Assembly (NCBI GenBank): GCA_023416745.1
Contig: JAEZHF010000099.1
Location: forward strand, 1-61,456
DNA from: Bacillota bacterium
Lineage (GTDB): Bacteria > Bacillota > Clostridia > Christensenellales > SZUA-584
Reading direction: 5' to 3'
DNA: 61,456 nt
Part shown: in pieces, positions 33,140 to 40,794 of the stretch
Layout of the letters: each line of letters begins with the position of its first letter
Position numbering within the stretch: position 1 is the stretch's first letter
Translations under genes and position numbers: made by a program
The notes under the pieces: model-generated
Database searches by the model: none
What the model saw: the letters and a program-made list of their open reading frames with translations, nothing else
Told to the model about the DNA's origin: nothing

Positions 33140-33168
33140 ATTATATGAAAATCCCGTTTGCATGTCAA
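33140..33168 (-). promoter_or_regulatory. Consensus promoter of the TrpXYZ-like operon
   Basis: TTGACA (33163-33168), 17-nt spacer, TATAAT (33140-33145) on the minus strand: a perfect sigma-A promoter, so control is likely exerted after initiation. Confidence 0.88.
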
Positions 33169-33278
33169 CCCGTTTCAGATAGTATTATTTTCCCAATCCG
33201 CTTTAGTCATCCACATGCTTGCAACTAAAATATAAGTCTGGAAATATGTTCGGTTTATGGCATCTCGCAGCATGTTTA

Positions 33279-33294
33279 TGACAATTCCGTCATG
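33279..33294 (+). promoter_or_regulatory. TGACA-N5-GTCATG box upstream of the two-component genes
   Basis: An inverted repeat TGACA-ATTCC-GTCATG. The same arrangement, with a different 5-nt centre, occurs at 35741-35756 before the ABC exporter. It lies 20 nt upstream of the TATAAT at 33315-33320, in position for a response regulator to activate. Confidence 0.6.
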
Positions 33295-33314
33295 CAAAGC
33301 CCGCGTCTTTACGT

Positions 33315-33320
33315 TATAAT
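33315..33320 (+). promoter_or_regulatory. -10 box of the response regulator operon
   Basis: TATAAT, 16 nt before the ATG at 33337. The -35 position (ATGCAA) is poor, consistent with activation. Confidence 0.5.
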
Positions 33321-33336
33321 ATGGTCGGGTGATGAA

Positions 33337-34032
33337 ATGAAAACGATACTGCTCGTTGAAGACGACAAAACGATCGTGATGGGGCTGGAATACTCGCTGC
33401 AGCAGGAGGGCTATGGCGTCATCTGCTGCTACAACGTGAAAGACGCACAGAAAGCCGTGCGTGAGCAGCCTTTTGATTTGGCGCTGCTGGATTTGTCTCT
33501 GCCGGACGGCAGCGGCTACGATATCTGCCGCCTCATCCGCTCCGGCAGCAACACGCCTGTCGTGTTCCTGACCGCGCGTGATGAAGAGGTGAACGTGGTG
33601 ATGGGGCTGGATATGGGCGCGGACGACTACATCACCAAACCGTTTCGCGTACGCGAGCTGATGTCCCGCATCAGGGGCGCTCTGCGCCGCGCCGAAAAGA
33701 CGGACGAGTCCAGGGACGAGCTGCGACTGGGCCGCCTCGTCATCAACACGCGGCAGGCCCGCGTCACACGGGACGGCGAGGAGCTGCTGCTCACTGCATT
33801 GGAATACCGGCTGCTGCTGACCTTTGCCGCCCACCCTGGCCAGATACTCACCCGAACTCAGCTGCTCGAAGGCATCTGGGACATCGCGGGCGATTTCGTG
33901 AGCGACAATACGCTGTCCGTGTACGTGCGGCGTCTGCGTGAGAAGATAGAGAACGACCCCAATTGTCCGACGCTGATCCACACGGTACGCGGCCTCGGAT
34001 ACCGGGCAGGTGATACACATGCTGCGCAATAG
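33337..34032 (+). CDS. OmpR-family response regulator
   Basis: A 231-residue regulator. Receiver domain: acidic pair VEDD, phospho-acceptor Asp in LALLDLSLPDG (about residue 51), Thr in VVFLTARDEE, Lys in ITKPF. C-terminal winged helix: LLLTALEYRLLLTF and VRRLREKIENDPNCPTLIHTVRGLGYR. It overlaps the kinase gene by 14 bases. Likely target sites are the TGACA-N5-GTCATG boxes. It resembles VncR/BceR-type regulators paired with exporters. Confidence 0.92.
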   Translation: MKTILLVEDDKTIVMGLEYSLQQEGYGVICCYNVKDAQKAVREQPFDLALLDLSLPDGSGYDICRLIRSGSNTPVVFLTARDEEVNVVMGLDMGADDYITKPFRVRELMSRIRGALRRAEKTDESRDELRLGRLVINTRQARVTRDGEELLLTALEYRLLLTFAAHPGQILTRTQLLEGIWDIAGDFVSDNTLSVYVRRLREKIENDPNCPTLIHTVRGLGYRAGDTHAAQ

Positions 34033-35008
34033 GGAATACAAGCAACTGGTGCTGACGCTGGCGGCACTTTTAATCATCACTACGGCAGCCGGTTTTCTCG
34101 TTTCTGTTGCAGCCGGTATCATCTGCGGCGCATCCGTATTCTGCGTCAGTGCAGCCGCGCTGCTGTTTACACTCCGCCGATACAGCAGCATCGAAAAGCT
34201 GAACGCCTACCTGAAAAGAATTAACAGCGGCGACTATGCCTTGGACGTGCGCGACAACATTGAGGGCGAGCTGTCCATACTCAAGTCGGAAATATACAAG
34301 GTGACGGTGATGCTGCGCGAGCGCAGCGAGCAACTGGAGCGGGACAAAGCAGCGCTGCAGAACGCACTGTCCGACATCTCCCATCAGCTCAAAACGCCTG
34401 TTACGTCCATGTTTGTGATGACCGACCTGCTGCTGACGCCTGACCTGCCGGATGACAGACGGCTGGTATTCACAGACCGCATCCGCGCCCAGCTGGAGCG
34501 CCTGTCATGGCTGGTGTCCGCGCTGCTCAAGCTATCCCGGCTGGACGCCCGGGCTGTCGCGTTTAAGCGCGACAGCGTGCCTGCACAGCGCCTGCTGGAC
34601 AAAGCGACGGAGCCGCTGCGCATCCCCGCCGAGCTGAAAAACATCACGCTGCGTACTCAGGGCGACGGTGTTCTGGTGGACTGTGACGAGAACTGGACTG
34701 CTGAAGCCGTGCTGAACATCATTAAAAACTGCGTGGAACACACGCCGGACGGCGGCGTCATCGATATCGCCTGCTCCGAGAACCCTCTGTTCGCGCAAAT
34801 ACGCATTGAGGACAGCGGACCGGGCATAGCCTCGGACGACCTGCCGCACATATTCACCCGCTTCTACCGCGGCAACAACGCGGCGGACGACAGCGTGGGC
34901 ATCGGCCTCGCGATGGCCGCCACCATCGTGCAGGAACAAAACGGCTCCATCGACGCGGGCTCCGCCGCATCAGGCGGCAGCGTGTTCACAATCCGCTTCC
35001 CCAAATGA
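34019..35008 (+). CDS. Sensor histidine kinase
   Basis: A 329-residue kinase. Two N-terminal membrane helices (about 12-30 and 32-52) are separated by almost no external loop, as in intramembrane-sensing kinases that read the state of a partner transporter. Then come a HAMP-like segment, H-box LSDISHQLKTPVTSM, N-box LNIIKNCVEHTP, and G-boxes IEDSGPGIA and SVGIGLAMA. The ATG at 34019 has GCAGGTG upstream. The nearby exporter may act as co-sensor. Confidence 0.92.
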   Translation: MLRNREYKQLVLTLAALLIITTAAGFLVSVAAGIICGASVFCVSAAALLFTLRRYSSIEKLNAYLKRINSGDYALDVRDNIEGELSILKSEIYKVTVMLRERSEQLERDKAALQNALSDISHQLKTPVTSMFVMTDLLLTPDLPDDRRLVFTDRIRAQLERLSWLVSALLKLSRLDARAVAFKRDSVPAQRLLDKATEPLRIPAELKNITLRTQGDGVLVDCDENWTAEAVLNIIKNCVEHTPDGGVIDIACSENPLFAQIRIEDSGPGIASDDLPHIFTRFYRGNNAADDSVGIGLAMAATIVQEQNGSIDAGSAASGGSVFTIRFPK

Positions 35009-35024
35009 GCAAGGAGGTTACGCC

Positions 35025-35690
35025 ATGTATTTTGAATCCGACGGCATCCGGCTGTATTACGAGCTAACGGGTGATGGACCGCCGCTGATTATGCTGCACG
35101 GCAATGGCGAGACGCACCGCATATTCGACGAGGCCGTCCGAGACCTCCGCAAGCACTTCACCGTTTACGCGGTGGACTCACGCGGCCACGGCCAAAGCTC
35201 CCCCGTCACCAAATACCATTACGATGACATGGCTGAAGATATATACCGCTTCATCACACACCTTGACATCCAAAAACCGATGCTGTACGGCTTCAGCGAC
35301 GGCGGCATCGTGGGGCTGCTGATCGCGCTCCGGCATCCCGGCCTGTTGTCGCAGCTGATAGCCAGCGGCGCAAACACGGAGCCCACAGGCGTGAAAAAAG
35401 GCTGGCTGGCGCTATTCCGGTTGATATACGCGGTTTCCCGTTCGCCGCAGATGAAACTGATGCTCACCGAGCCGCATATCTCACCGGACGAACTGCGCAC
35501 CATAACCACGCCCACATTGCTCACGGCAGGCAGCCGCGATATGATTTCGGAGCCGCATACACGGATGCTCCATAAAACCATACCGGACAGCGAGCTGTTC
35601 ATTGTTCATGGCGCGACGCACAGCAGCTACATCGTACACAGCAACGAGATCGCTGCGCTGCTGATTGACCGGTTCGCGAACAAACTATAA
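35025..35690 (+). CDS. Alpha/beta hydrolase
   Basis: A 221-residue alpha/beta-hydrolase. LIMLHGNGETHRIFDE supplies the oxyanion-hole HG; the nucleophile elbow is GFSDGG (Ser about 94); a later Asp lies near TLLTAGSRDMIS; the His is in VHGATHSSYI. It has no signal peptide. It starts 17 bases after the kinase gene and ends before the exporter promoter, so it is co-transcribed with the two-component system. Substrate unknown; detoxification of the sensed compound is one possibility. Confidence 0.87.
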   Translation: MYFESDGIRLYYELTGDGPPLIMLHGNGETHRIFDEAVRDLRKHFTVYAVDSRGHGQSSPVTKYHYDDMAEDIYRFITHLDIQKPMLYGFSDGGIVGLLIALRHPGLLSQLIASGANTEPTGVKKGWLALFRLIYAVSRSPQMKLMLTEPHISPDELRTITTPTLLTAGSRDMISEPHTRMLHKTIPDSELFIVHGATHSSYIVHSNEIAALLIDRFANKL

Positions 35691-35740
35691 TCATCTCGCG
35701 CCGCATCGTGTTTGGCTCCTGACAAGGCGGCCGCAATGTG

Positions 35741-35799
35741 TGACAGAATTGTCATGTTCGCTGTCACCGCGCTGTCATGTGCAGCGTTTATCATGACAG
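35741..35799 (+). promoter_or_regulatory. Operator/promoter region of the ABC exporter
   Basis: TGACA-GAATT-GTCATG (35741-35756) is followed by CTGTCA at 35761-35766 and 35772-35777 (11 nt apart) and an inverted TGACAG at 35794-35799. TATCAT (35789-35794) is a possible -10 box without a good -35. Phased half-sites of this kind are typical for OmpR-type regulators. Confidence 0.6.
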
Positions 35800-35824
35800 C
35801 ATCAAAAGTTTTAAGGAGCCGTTT

Positions 35825-36508
35825 ATGGAAATATTAAGAGTTGAAAATCTCACAAAGGTATACGGGACGGGCGAAGCCGCGGTGCGCGCATTGGACGGTG
35901 TCAGCTTCTCCGTTCAGAAGGGCGAGTTCGTCGCCATCGTCGGGTCGTCCGGCTCAGGCAAATCGACGCTGCTGCACATCCTGGGTGGTGTGGACCGCCC
36001 CACATCCGGCAAGGTGTTTGTGGACAACACCGATATCTACGCGCTGAACGAAACCAACCTCGCAATTTTCCGCCGCCGTCAAGTGGGCCTCATCTACCAG
36101 TTCTACAATCTTATCCCCGTTCTGGATGTGGAGGAAAACATCACGCTGCCGCTGCTGCTGGACGGACGCAAGCCGGATAAAACGCAGCTCGGAAGCGTAT
36201 TTGCGCTGCTGGGTCTGGAGGATCGCAAAAAGCACCTGCCCAACCAGTTGTCCGGCGGGCAGCAGCAGCGCGTCTCCATCGGGCGTGCGCTGGTCAACAG
36301 CCCCGCGCTGGTGCTGGCGGACGAACCCACGGGTAATCTGGACAGCAAGAACAGCGCAGACATCATTTCGCTGCTGCGCCACTCCAATCAGAAGTACAAC
36401 CAGACGCTGATACTGATCACGCACGATATGAATATCGCGCTGCAGGCAGGCCGCATCATCAGTCTGGAAGACGGGCGCATCACCCGGGACGAGGTGACGC
36501 GCAAATGA
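35825..36508 (+). CDS. ABC transporter ATP-binding protein (MacB/BceA type)
   Basis: A 227-residue ATPase: Walker A GSSGSGKST, VGLIYQFYNLIPVLDVEENI after the Q-loop, signature LSGGQQQR, Walker B LVLADEPTGNLD, switch LITHDMNIA. It belongs to the LolD/MacB/BceA group that drives FtsX-type permeases rather than substrate translocation of the import kind. It overlaps the permease gene by 4 bases. AAGGAG precedes the ATG at 35825. It is probably induced by the neighbouring two-component system. Confidence 0.93.
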   Translation: MEILRVENLTKVYGTGEAAVRALDGVSFSVQKGEFVAIVGSSGSGKSTLLHILGGVDRPTSGKVFVDNTDIYALNETNLAIFRRRQVGLIYQFYNLIPVLDVEENITLPLLLDGRKPDKTQLGSVFALLGLEDRKKHLPNQLSGGQQQRVSIGRALVNSPALVLADEPTGNLDSKNSADIISLLRHSNQKYNQTLILITHDMNIALQAGRIISLEDGRITRDEVTRK

Positions 36509-39168
36509 ACGTGATGAAGAGCTTTACGCTGCGCAGTCTGTCCCGTAACAAGAAACGGACAGCTGTCACCATTATCGGCGTCATCATTTCCGCCGCGATG
36601 ATCACCGCGGTCACCACGTTTTTCGCATCCCTCATCAGCCTGATTCAGCGTGACGCCATCGTGCGCGAAGGCAACTGGCACGCGGTGATTCGCGATGTTT
36701 CTGCGGAAAATCTGGGCGTGGTGGAACGGAGCAATTCTGTGGACGCCGCCATATACAACCGAGAACTGGGCTGCGCGCTGATTGACAGCGAGAACACATC
36801 CGATTCTAATGCCAAGCCGTATCTGTTTATCCAGCAGTACAATACGCCAGGATTTGACCAGATGTCCGTCAAGCTGGCCGCCGGGCGGCTGCCGCAAAGC
36901 AGCGGCGAGGTGCTCGTTTCAGAAAACCTCGCCCGGGGAACGAACACTGCCTACGATATCGGCGATATCATCACGCTGGAATTGGGGCATCGCAAAACGC
37001 CGGACGGTTCGCCGCTTGAGGACAACTCGTATTACTACTACGAGACCAATGAGGACGGAACGGAAACATATACCGAGGTATTCAAGCCAGAGCGCGAGAT
37101 GACGTACACCGTCGTCGGTATCATGGAAGCGCCCACCTTTGAGAAGAGCTGGAGCGCGGGATTCGGTATGCTGGGATACATCGACACAGCAGCGCTAACT
37201 CCAGACGAAGCCGTAAATGTATACCTGACGGCTGCCCATCCTGACCGCAGTCTGTTTACCGCGGTGCCCGCGCTGGCTGAGGAAGCGGGCGTATCCGCGG
37301 ACAATGTGCAGTATAACAACGACCTGCTGCGCTACAGCGGCATCGTGAAGGATGATAACGTTTACGACTTTGTGACGGGCTTCGCGGCAGTAATCATCGT
37401 TATCATCATGGCCGCATCCATCTCGCTGATTTACAACGCTTTCGCGATATCCGTATCGGAGCGCACACGGCAGCTGGGCCTTCTGTCCAGCGTAGGCGCC
37501 ACCAAGCGCCAGAAGCGCGCCAGCGTCTACTTCGAAGGCCTGTTCATCGGCGCCGTCGGCGTGCCGATCGGCATACTCGCAGGGCTTGGCGGCATGGCCG
37601 TCACACTCGCCGCCATACAGCCTCTGATGGCGAATTTCTTCAACGTATCACGCGGCCTCACTTTGTCGCTGGTGGTGCTGCCTGTCGCGCTGATTGCTGA
37701 CGCCGCGCTGTCTGCCGTGACGATATTCATCTCCGTATGGATTCCTGCTAGGCGCGCCTCACGCATCACACCCATCGACGCCATCCGCCAGTCAGGCGAC
37801 ATCCGGCTGACGCGGCGCGCAGTGAAAACCTCGAAGCTGACGCGCGCTCTGTTCGGCTTCGAGGCCGAGGTGGCGCTAAAAAACTTAAAGCGCAACCGCC
37901 GCAAATACCGTTCCACCGTTATCTCGCTGGTCATCAGCCTGGTGCTGTTCCTCACAGTGTCCACCTATGCCCAGATGACGACATTCATCTCTGGTGCAAC
38001 GCAGTATGGCACCAACTTCGACATCGAAGTGAACTACAACCGCATGAGCGACGCCGAACGCGATGGCCTCAGCCAGCAGGTGCAGGCACAGGAAGGCATC
38101 ACGGGCTACACCCGCACCGCCTCGCTGTACGGCTACATACCCGTCACCGACGGCCAGCTTACCGAGAACGCAAAGCTGTACGCAGTCAATCATCCCGCAA
38201 GTTTGCAAGAAAATAGTTTTGCGGTCTATGTAATGAGCCTGGATGACAGCAGCTTTAAGAAATACGCCGAGACCGTTGGTGTGAATTTGACAGATTATAC
38301 CGACCCGCAGCACCCCAAAGCGATACTCATCAACCACGGGCAGGACTATATCGCGTCTGAAGACGGCAAGCTGAAAAAAGCCTCGGGCGATGTGCTGAAT
38401 GTGCGTCCGGGTGACAGCTTCCCGTTCACCATCGGTGATGTACCAGAAGTGTCCGGTGAACCGGAGCGACCCGTCACGTTTGATTTTATCACCGGTGCGG
38501 TGACGGACGAGCGCCCGATGGGCCAGCTGATCGGTGGTTTTTATACCCCTGCTTTTGTGGTGAGCCAGTCCGTACTGAACGCTTTAATGCAAAATCTCAA
38601 TCAGCAGGACATACAAAACTATATTGGCTACTCAGACTTTATAACGACGGAGGATGACGTGCTGCTGGAGAAAGCTCTCACCGATCTGAACGAGCGCGTG
38701 CAGCGGGGTTACTACATATACAACATCCACAGCGCAACGCGGGCGGAGCAAAGTCTGTCCACGTTCCTCGGGGTGTTCGTCTACGGCTTCATCACGCTGA
38801 TCAGCCTCATCTGCATCGCAAACATATTCAACACGGTGTCGACCAGTATCGCGCTGCGCCGTCGGGAGTTTGCCATGCTGCGTTCGGTGGGCATGACGCC
38901 GGGCAGCTTTAACCGCATGGTGCGCTTTGAGAGTATTTTCTACGGGCTTAAGGGACTGCTGTGGGGCCTTCCCATCAGCGTGTTCATCGCGTGGGTGCTC
39001 TACCGTCTGCAGCTCTCGGTGCTGTCCTCCGGCTTTACACTGCCGTGGATCAGCTATGGCTTCGGCGTGCTGATGATACTCGTCATCGTATTCTCCACGA
39101 TGATGTATGCCACGCACCGTATCAAGAAGGAGAATATCATCGACGCTCTGAAAGAAGAGAACCTATAA
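36505..39168 (+). CDS. FtsX-like ABC transporter permease with two FtsX domains
   Basis: An 887-residue permease. One N-terminal helix (about 18-45) is followed by a large extracellular domain (about 50-280), a first FtsX module of three helices (about 285-420), a linker helix near 470, a second extracellular domain, and a last three-helix FtsX module (about 755-880). Such proteins act as mechanotransmitters for peptides, antibiotics or lipoproteins. With the kinase/regulator pair it forms a VncRS-Vex or BceRSAB-like resistance module; the substrate is unknown. Confidence 0.9.
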   Translation: MNVMKSFTLRSLSRNKKRTAVTIIGVIISAAMITAVTTFFASLISLIQRDAIVREGNWHAVIRDVSAENLGVVERSNSVDAAIYNRELGCALIDSENTSDSNAKPYLFIQQYNTPGFDQMSVKLAAGRLPQSSGEVLVSENLARGTNTAYDIGDIITLELGHRKTPDGSPLEDNSYYYYETNEDGTETYTEVFKPEREMTYTVVGIMEAPTFEKSWSAGFGMLGYIDTAALTPDEAVNVYLTAAHPDRSLFTAVPALAEEAGVSADNVQYNNDLLRYSGIVKDDNVYDFVTGFAAVIIVIIMAASISLIYNAFAISVSERTRQLGLLSSVGATKRQKRASVYFEGLFIGAVGVPIGILAGLGGMAVTLAAIQPLMANFFNVSRGLTLSLVVLPVALIADAALSAVTIFISVWIPARRASRITPIDAIRQSGDIRLTRRAVKTSKLTRALFGFEAEVALKNLKRNRRKYRSTVISLVISLVLFLTVSTYAQMTTFISGATQYGTNFDIEVNYNRMSDAERDGLSQQVQAQEGITGYTRTASLYGYIPVTDGQLTENAKLYAVNHPASLQENSFAVYVMSLDDSSFKKYAETVGVNLTDYTDPQHPKAILINHGQDYIASEDGKLKKASGDVLNVRPGDSFPFTIGDVPEVSGEPERPVTFDFITGAVTDERPMGQLIGGFYTPAFVVSQSVLNALMQNLNQQDIQNYIGYSDFITTEDDVLLEKALTDLNERVQRGYYIYNIHSATRAEQSLSTFLGVFVYGFITLISLICIANIFNTVSTSIALRRREFAMLRSVGMTPGSFNRMVRFESIFYGLKGLLWGLPISVFIAWVLYRLQLSVLSSGFTLPWISYGFGVLMILVIVFSTMMYATHRIKKENIIDALKEENL

Positions 39169-39181
39169 TTCATAAAGGCCA

Positions 39182-39210
39182 ACAGCCCCTTTGCAACGCA
39201 GAGGGGCTGT
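39182..39210 (+). terminator. Terminator after the ABC exporter
   Basis: ACAGCCCCT...AGGGGCTGT, followed by CTTTCT; strong stem, weak T run. Confidence 0.65.
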
Positions 39211-39257
39211 CTTTCTATGGATTTTGTGGATGAAATGTAAACATACCGGGTGCGTGT

Positions 39258-39285
39258 TTTACATCTTCCTTTTTTATGTTATAAT
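39258..39285 (+). promoter_or_regulatory. mreCD promoter
   Basis: TTTACA (39258-39263), 16-nt spacer, TATAAT (39280-39285), about 35 nt before the mreC ATG. Confidence 0.65.
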
Positions 39286-39321
39286 ACGCCTGTTCGGCCA
39301 AAGGACCGTTAAGGAGAGACC

Positions 39322-40176
39322 ATGCAGTTTTGGCGCAACCGCCCGCTGATGATTACCATCATCGTGGTCATTATATTGCTCGTCGTTATGATCATCACGG
39401 CAGGCGAAAACAACATGTCTGGCACAGAAAGCTTCGTCGGAAGCGTGTTCTCACCTGTTCAGCGCGCGCTCTATTCCGCGACGGAAGCCATCGGAGACTT
39501 CTTCGAGCGCATGTTCGCCGGCAGCGACCTGCAGACGGAGAATTTGGAGCTCAAAGCCCGCGTGGCTGAGCTGGAGGGGCAACTCGCCGACTTCAATGAA
39601 ATCAAGGCGGAAAACGAGCGCCTAAGCGCGCTGCTCAACTTCAACACTGGCACGCAGGAGCTGCAGCACGTAACAGCACGGGTCATCGGCAGCAACGCAC
39701 CCGGACACTGGTTTAATATATTTATCATCGACGCCGGACTGGCGCAGGGCATCAAGGTCAACATGCCTGTTGTCAACGGCGACGGGCTGGTGGGCCGCGT
39801 GGTGGACGTGGGTGCGGGCTGGGCCCGGGTGATGTCCATAATAGATACGTCCAGTGGCGTTTCCGGTATCGTGGAGCGTACGCGTGACTACGGCATACTC
39901 TCCGGGCTGGCCGGCTCCGGTGATGAGGATGAGCAGCTGGAAATGGGTAATCTGCCGCTCGACGCTGACCTGATGCCGGGCGATAAAGTCATCACATCCG
40001 GCTTGGCGGGCATATTCCCCAAGGGCATCGCTATCGGCGAGGTCACCGAGGTACGCCCCAGCAGAGACGGTATGCGCAATCAGGCAGTCGTAACCCCTAT
40101 GGTGGATTTTGCGCATCTGGAAGAGGTCATGATCATCACCACTGAGCTGGTTGATATCGAAGAGGCGCTGCAATGA
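39322..40176 (+). CDS. mreC: Rod shape-determining protein MreC
   Basis: A 284-residue scaffold of the elongasome. An N-terminal membrane helix (about 9-28), a coiled coil (about 70-105, NLELKARVAELEGQLADFNEIKAENERL split over heptads) and the beta-barrel domain with GINAG-like DAGLAQGIKVNMPVVNGDGLVGRV and GDKVITSGLAGIFPKGIAIGEV. It regulates PBP2 through direct contact. No mreB precedes it; the gene has its own promoter. GGAGAG lies before the ATG. Confidence 0.95.
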   Translation: MQFWRNRPLMITIIVVIILLVVMIITAGENNMSGTESFVGSVFSPVQRALYSATEAIGDFFERMFAGSDLQTENLELKARVAELEGQLADFNEIKAENERLSALLNFNTGTQELQHVTARVIGSNAPGHWFNIFIIDAGLAQGIKVNMPVVNGDGLVGRVVDVGAGWARVMSIIDTSSGVSGIVERTRDYGILSGLAGSGDEDEQLEMGNLPLDADLMPGDKVITSGLAGIFPKGIAIGEVTEVRPSRDGMRNQAVVTPMVDFAHLEEVMIITTELVDIEEALQ

Positions 40177-40697
40177 GGTATCTCTTTCTCGCGGTAACGG
40201 TGATCATCAACCTGATATTCACCGGAGCCGTGTTCCCTAACATCAATATTATGGGCATAGCGCCGGACATCATTATCTGCACGATGGCATCTATTGCCGC
40301 GCTGGAGAAAAACATGACGGCGGCAGCCATCGGATTTGTCTGCGGCCTTCCGCTGGATATCATGTTCAGCGGCACGATCGGATTTTACACACTCCCCTAT
40401 TTCATCACAGGCATGGGTCTGTATTTTGTCAGCCGCCGCATACGTTATATTGACCCGATACTGATGCCTGAAGCATTTGCAGCAGGTGCCTTTTTTATCA
40501 AGGAGATGGTGGCGGCACTGCTGGCTTATATGGTGGGGCTCAATTTTTCTCTCAGCCACCGCTTTGTGCGCTATGTACTGCCCGAACTGCTGGCCACCGC
40601 TCTGTTCATGCTGCTTATCCATTTGATATTCAAGCGCATTTACCGTTCCGGTTCCATTCGTCCCAAAGGTATGGAAGACCTTAAAAAGCTGCTTTAA
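40173..40697 (+). CDS. mreD: Rod shape-determining protein MreD
   Basis: A 174-residue membrane protein with five or so helices, overlapping mreC by 4 bases. AVFPNINIMGIAPDIIICTMASIAAL, FVCGLPLDIMFSGTIGFYTLPYF and the closing basic tail are typical. It assists MreC, RodA and PBP2 in lateral wall synthesis. The LCP gene follows with its own promoter. Confidence 0.93.
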   Translation: MRYLFLAVTVIINLIFTGAVFPNINIMGIAPDIIICTMASIAALEKNMTAAAIGFVCGLPLDIMFSGTIGFYTLPYFITGMGLYFVSRRIRYIDPILMPEAFAAGAFFIKEMVAALLAYMVGLNFSLSHRFVRYVLPELLATALFMLLIHLIFKRIYRSGSIRPKGMEDLKKLL

Positions 40698-40719
40698 TTG
40701 TAAATATATTGTTACCTTT

Positions 40720-40749
40720 TTGGATAGTTCTCTTTTCAGATGTTATAAT
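40720..40749 (+). promoter_or_regulatory. Promoter of the LCP-family gene
   Basis: TTGGAT (40720-40725), 18-nt spacer ending in TGT, TATAAT (40744-40749), an extended -10 promoter about 45 nt before the ATG. Confidence 0.6.
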
Positions 40750-40794
40750 GTTCGCGTATAAAATGTACCTAGGTGCATTCAGGGAGCCCACACA

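Noticed and set aside
33026..33168. T-box riboswitch before the tryptophan-type transporter
   Set aside because: The T-box core (AGGGUGGNACCGCG) and specifier stem are absent; the GAG-rich array fits TRAP better.
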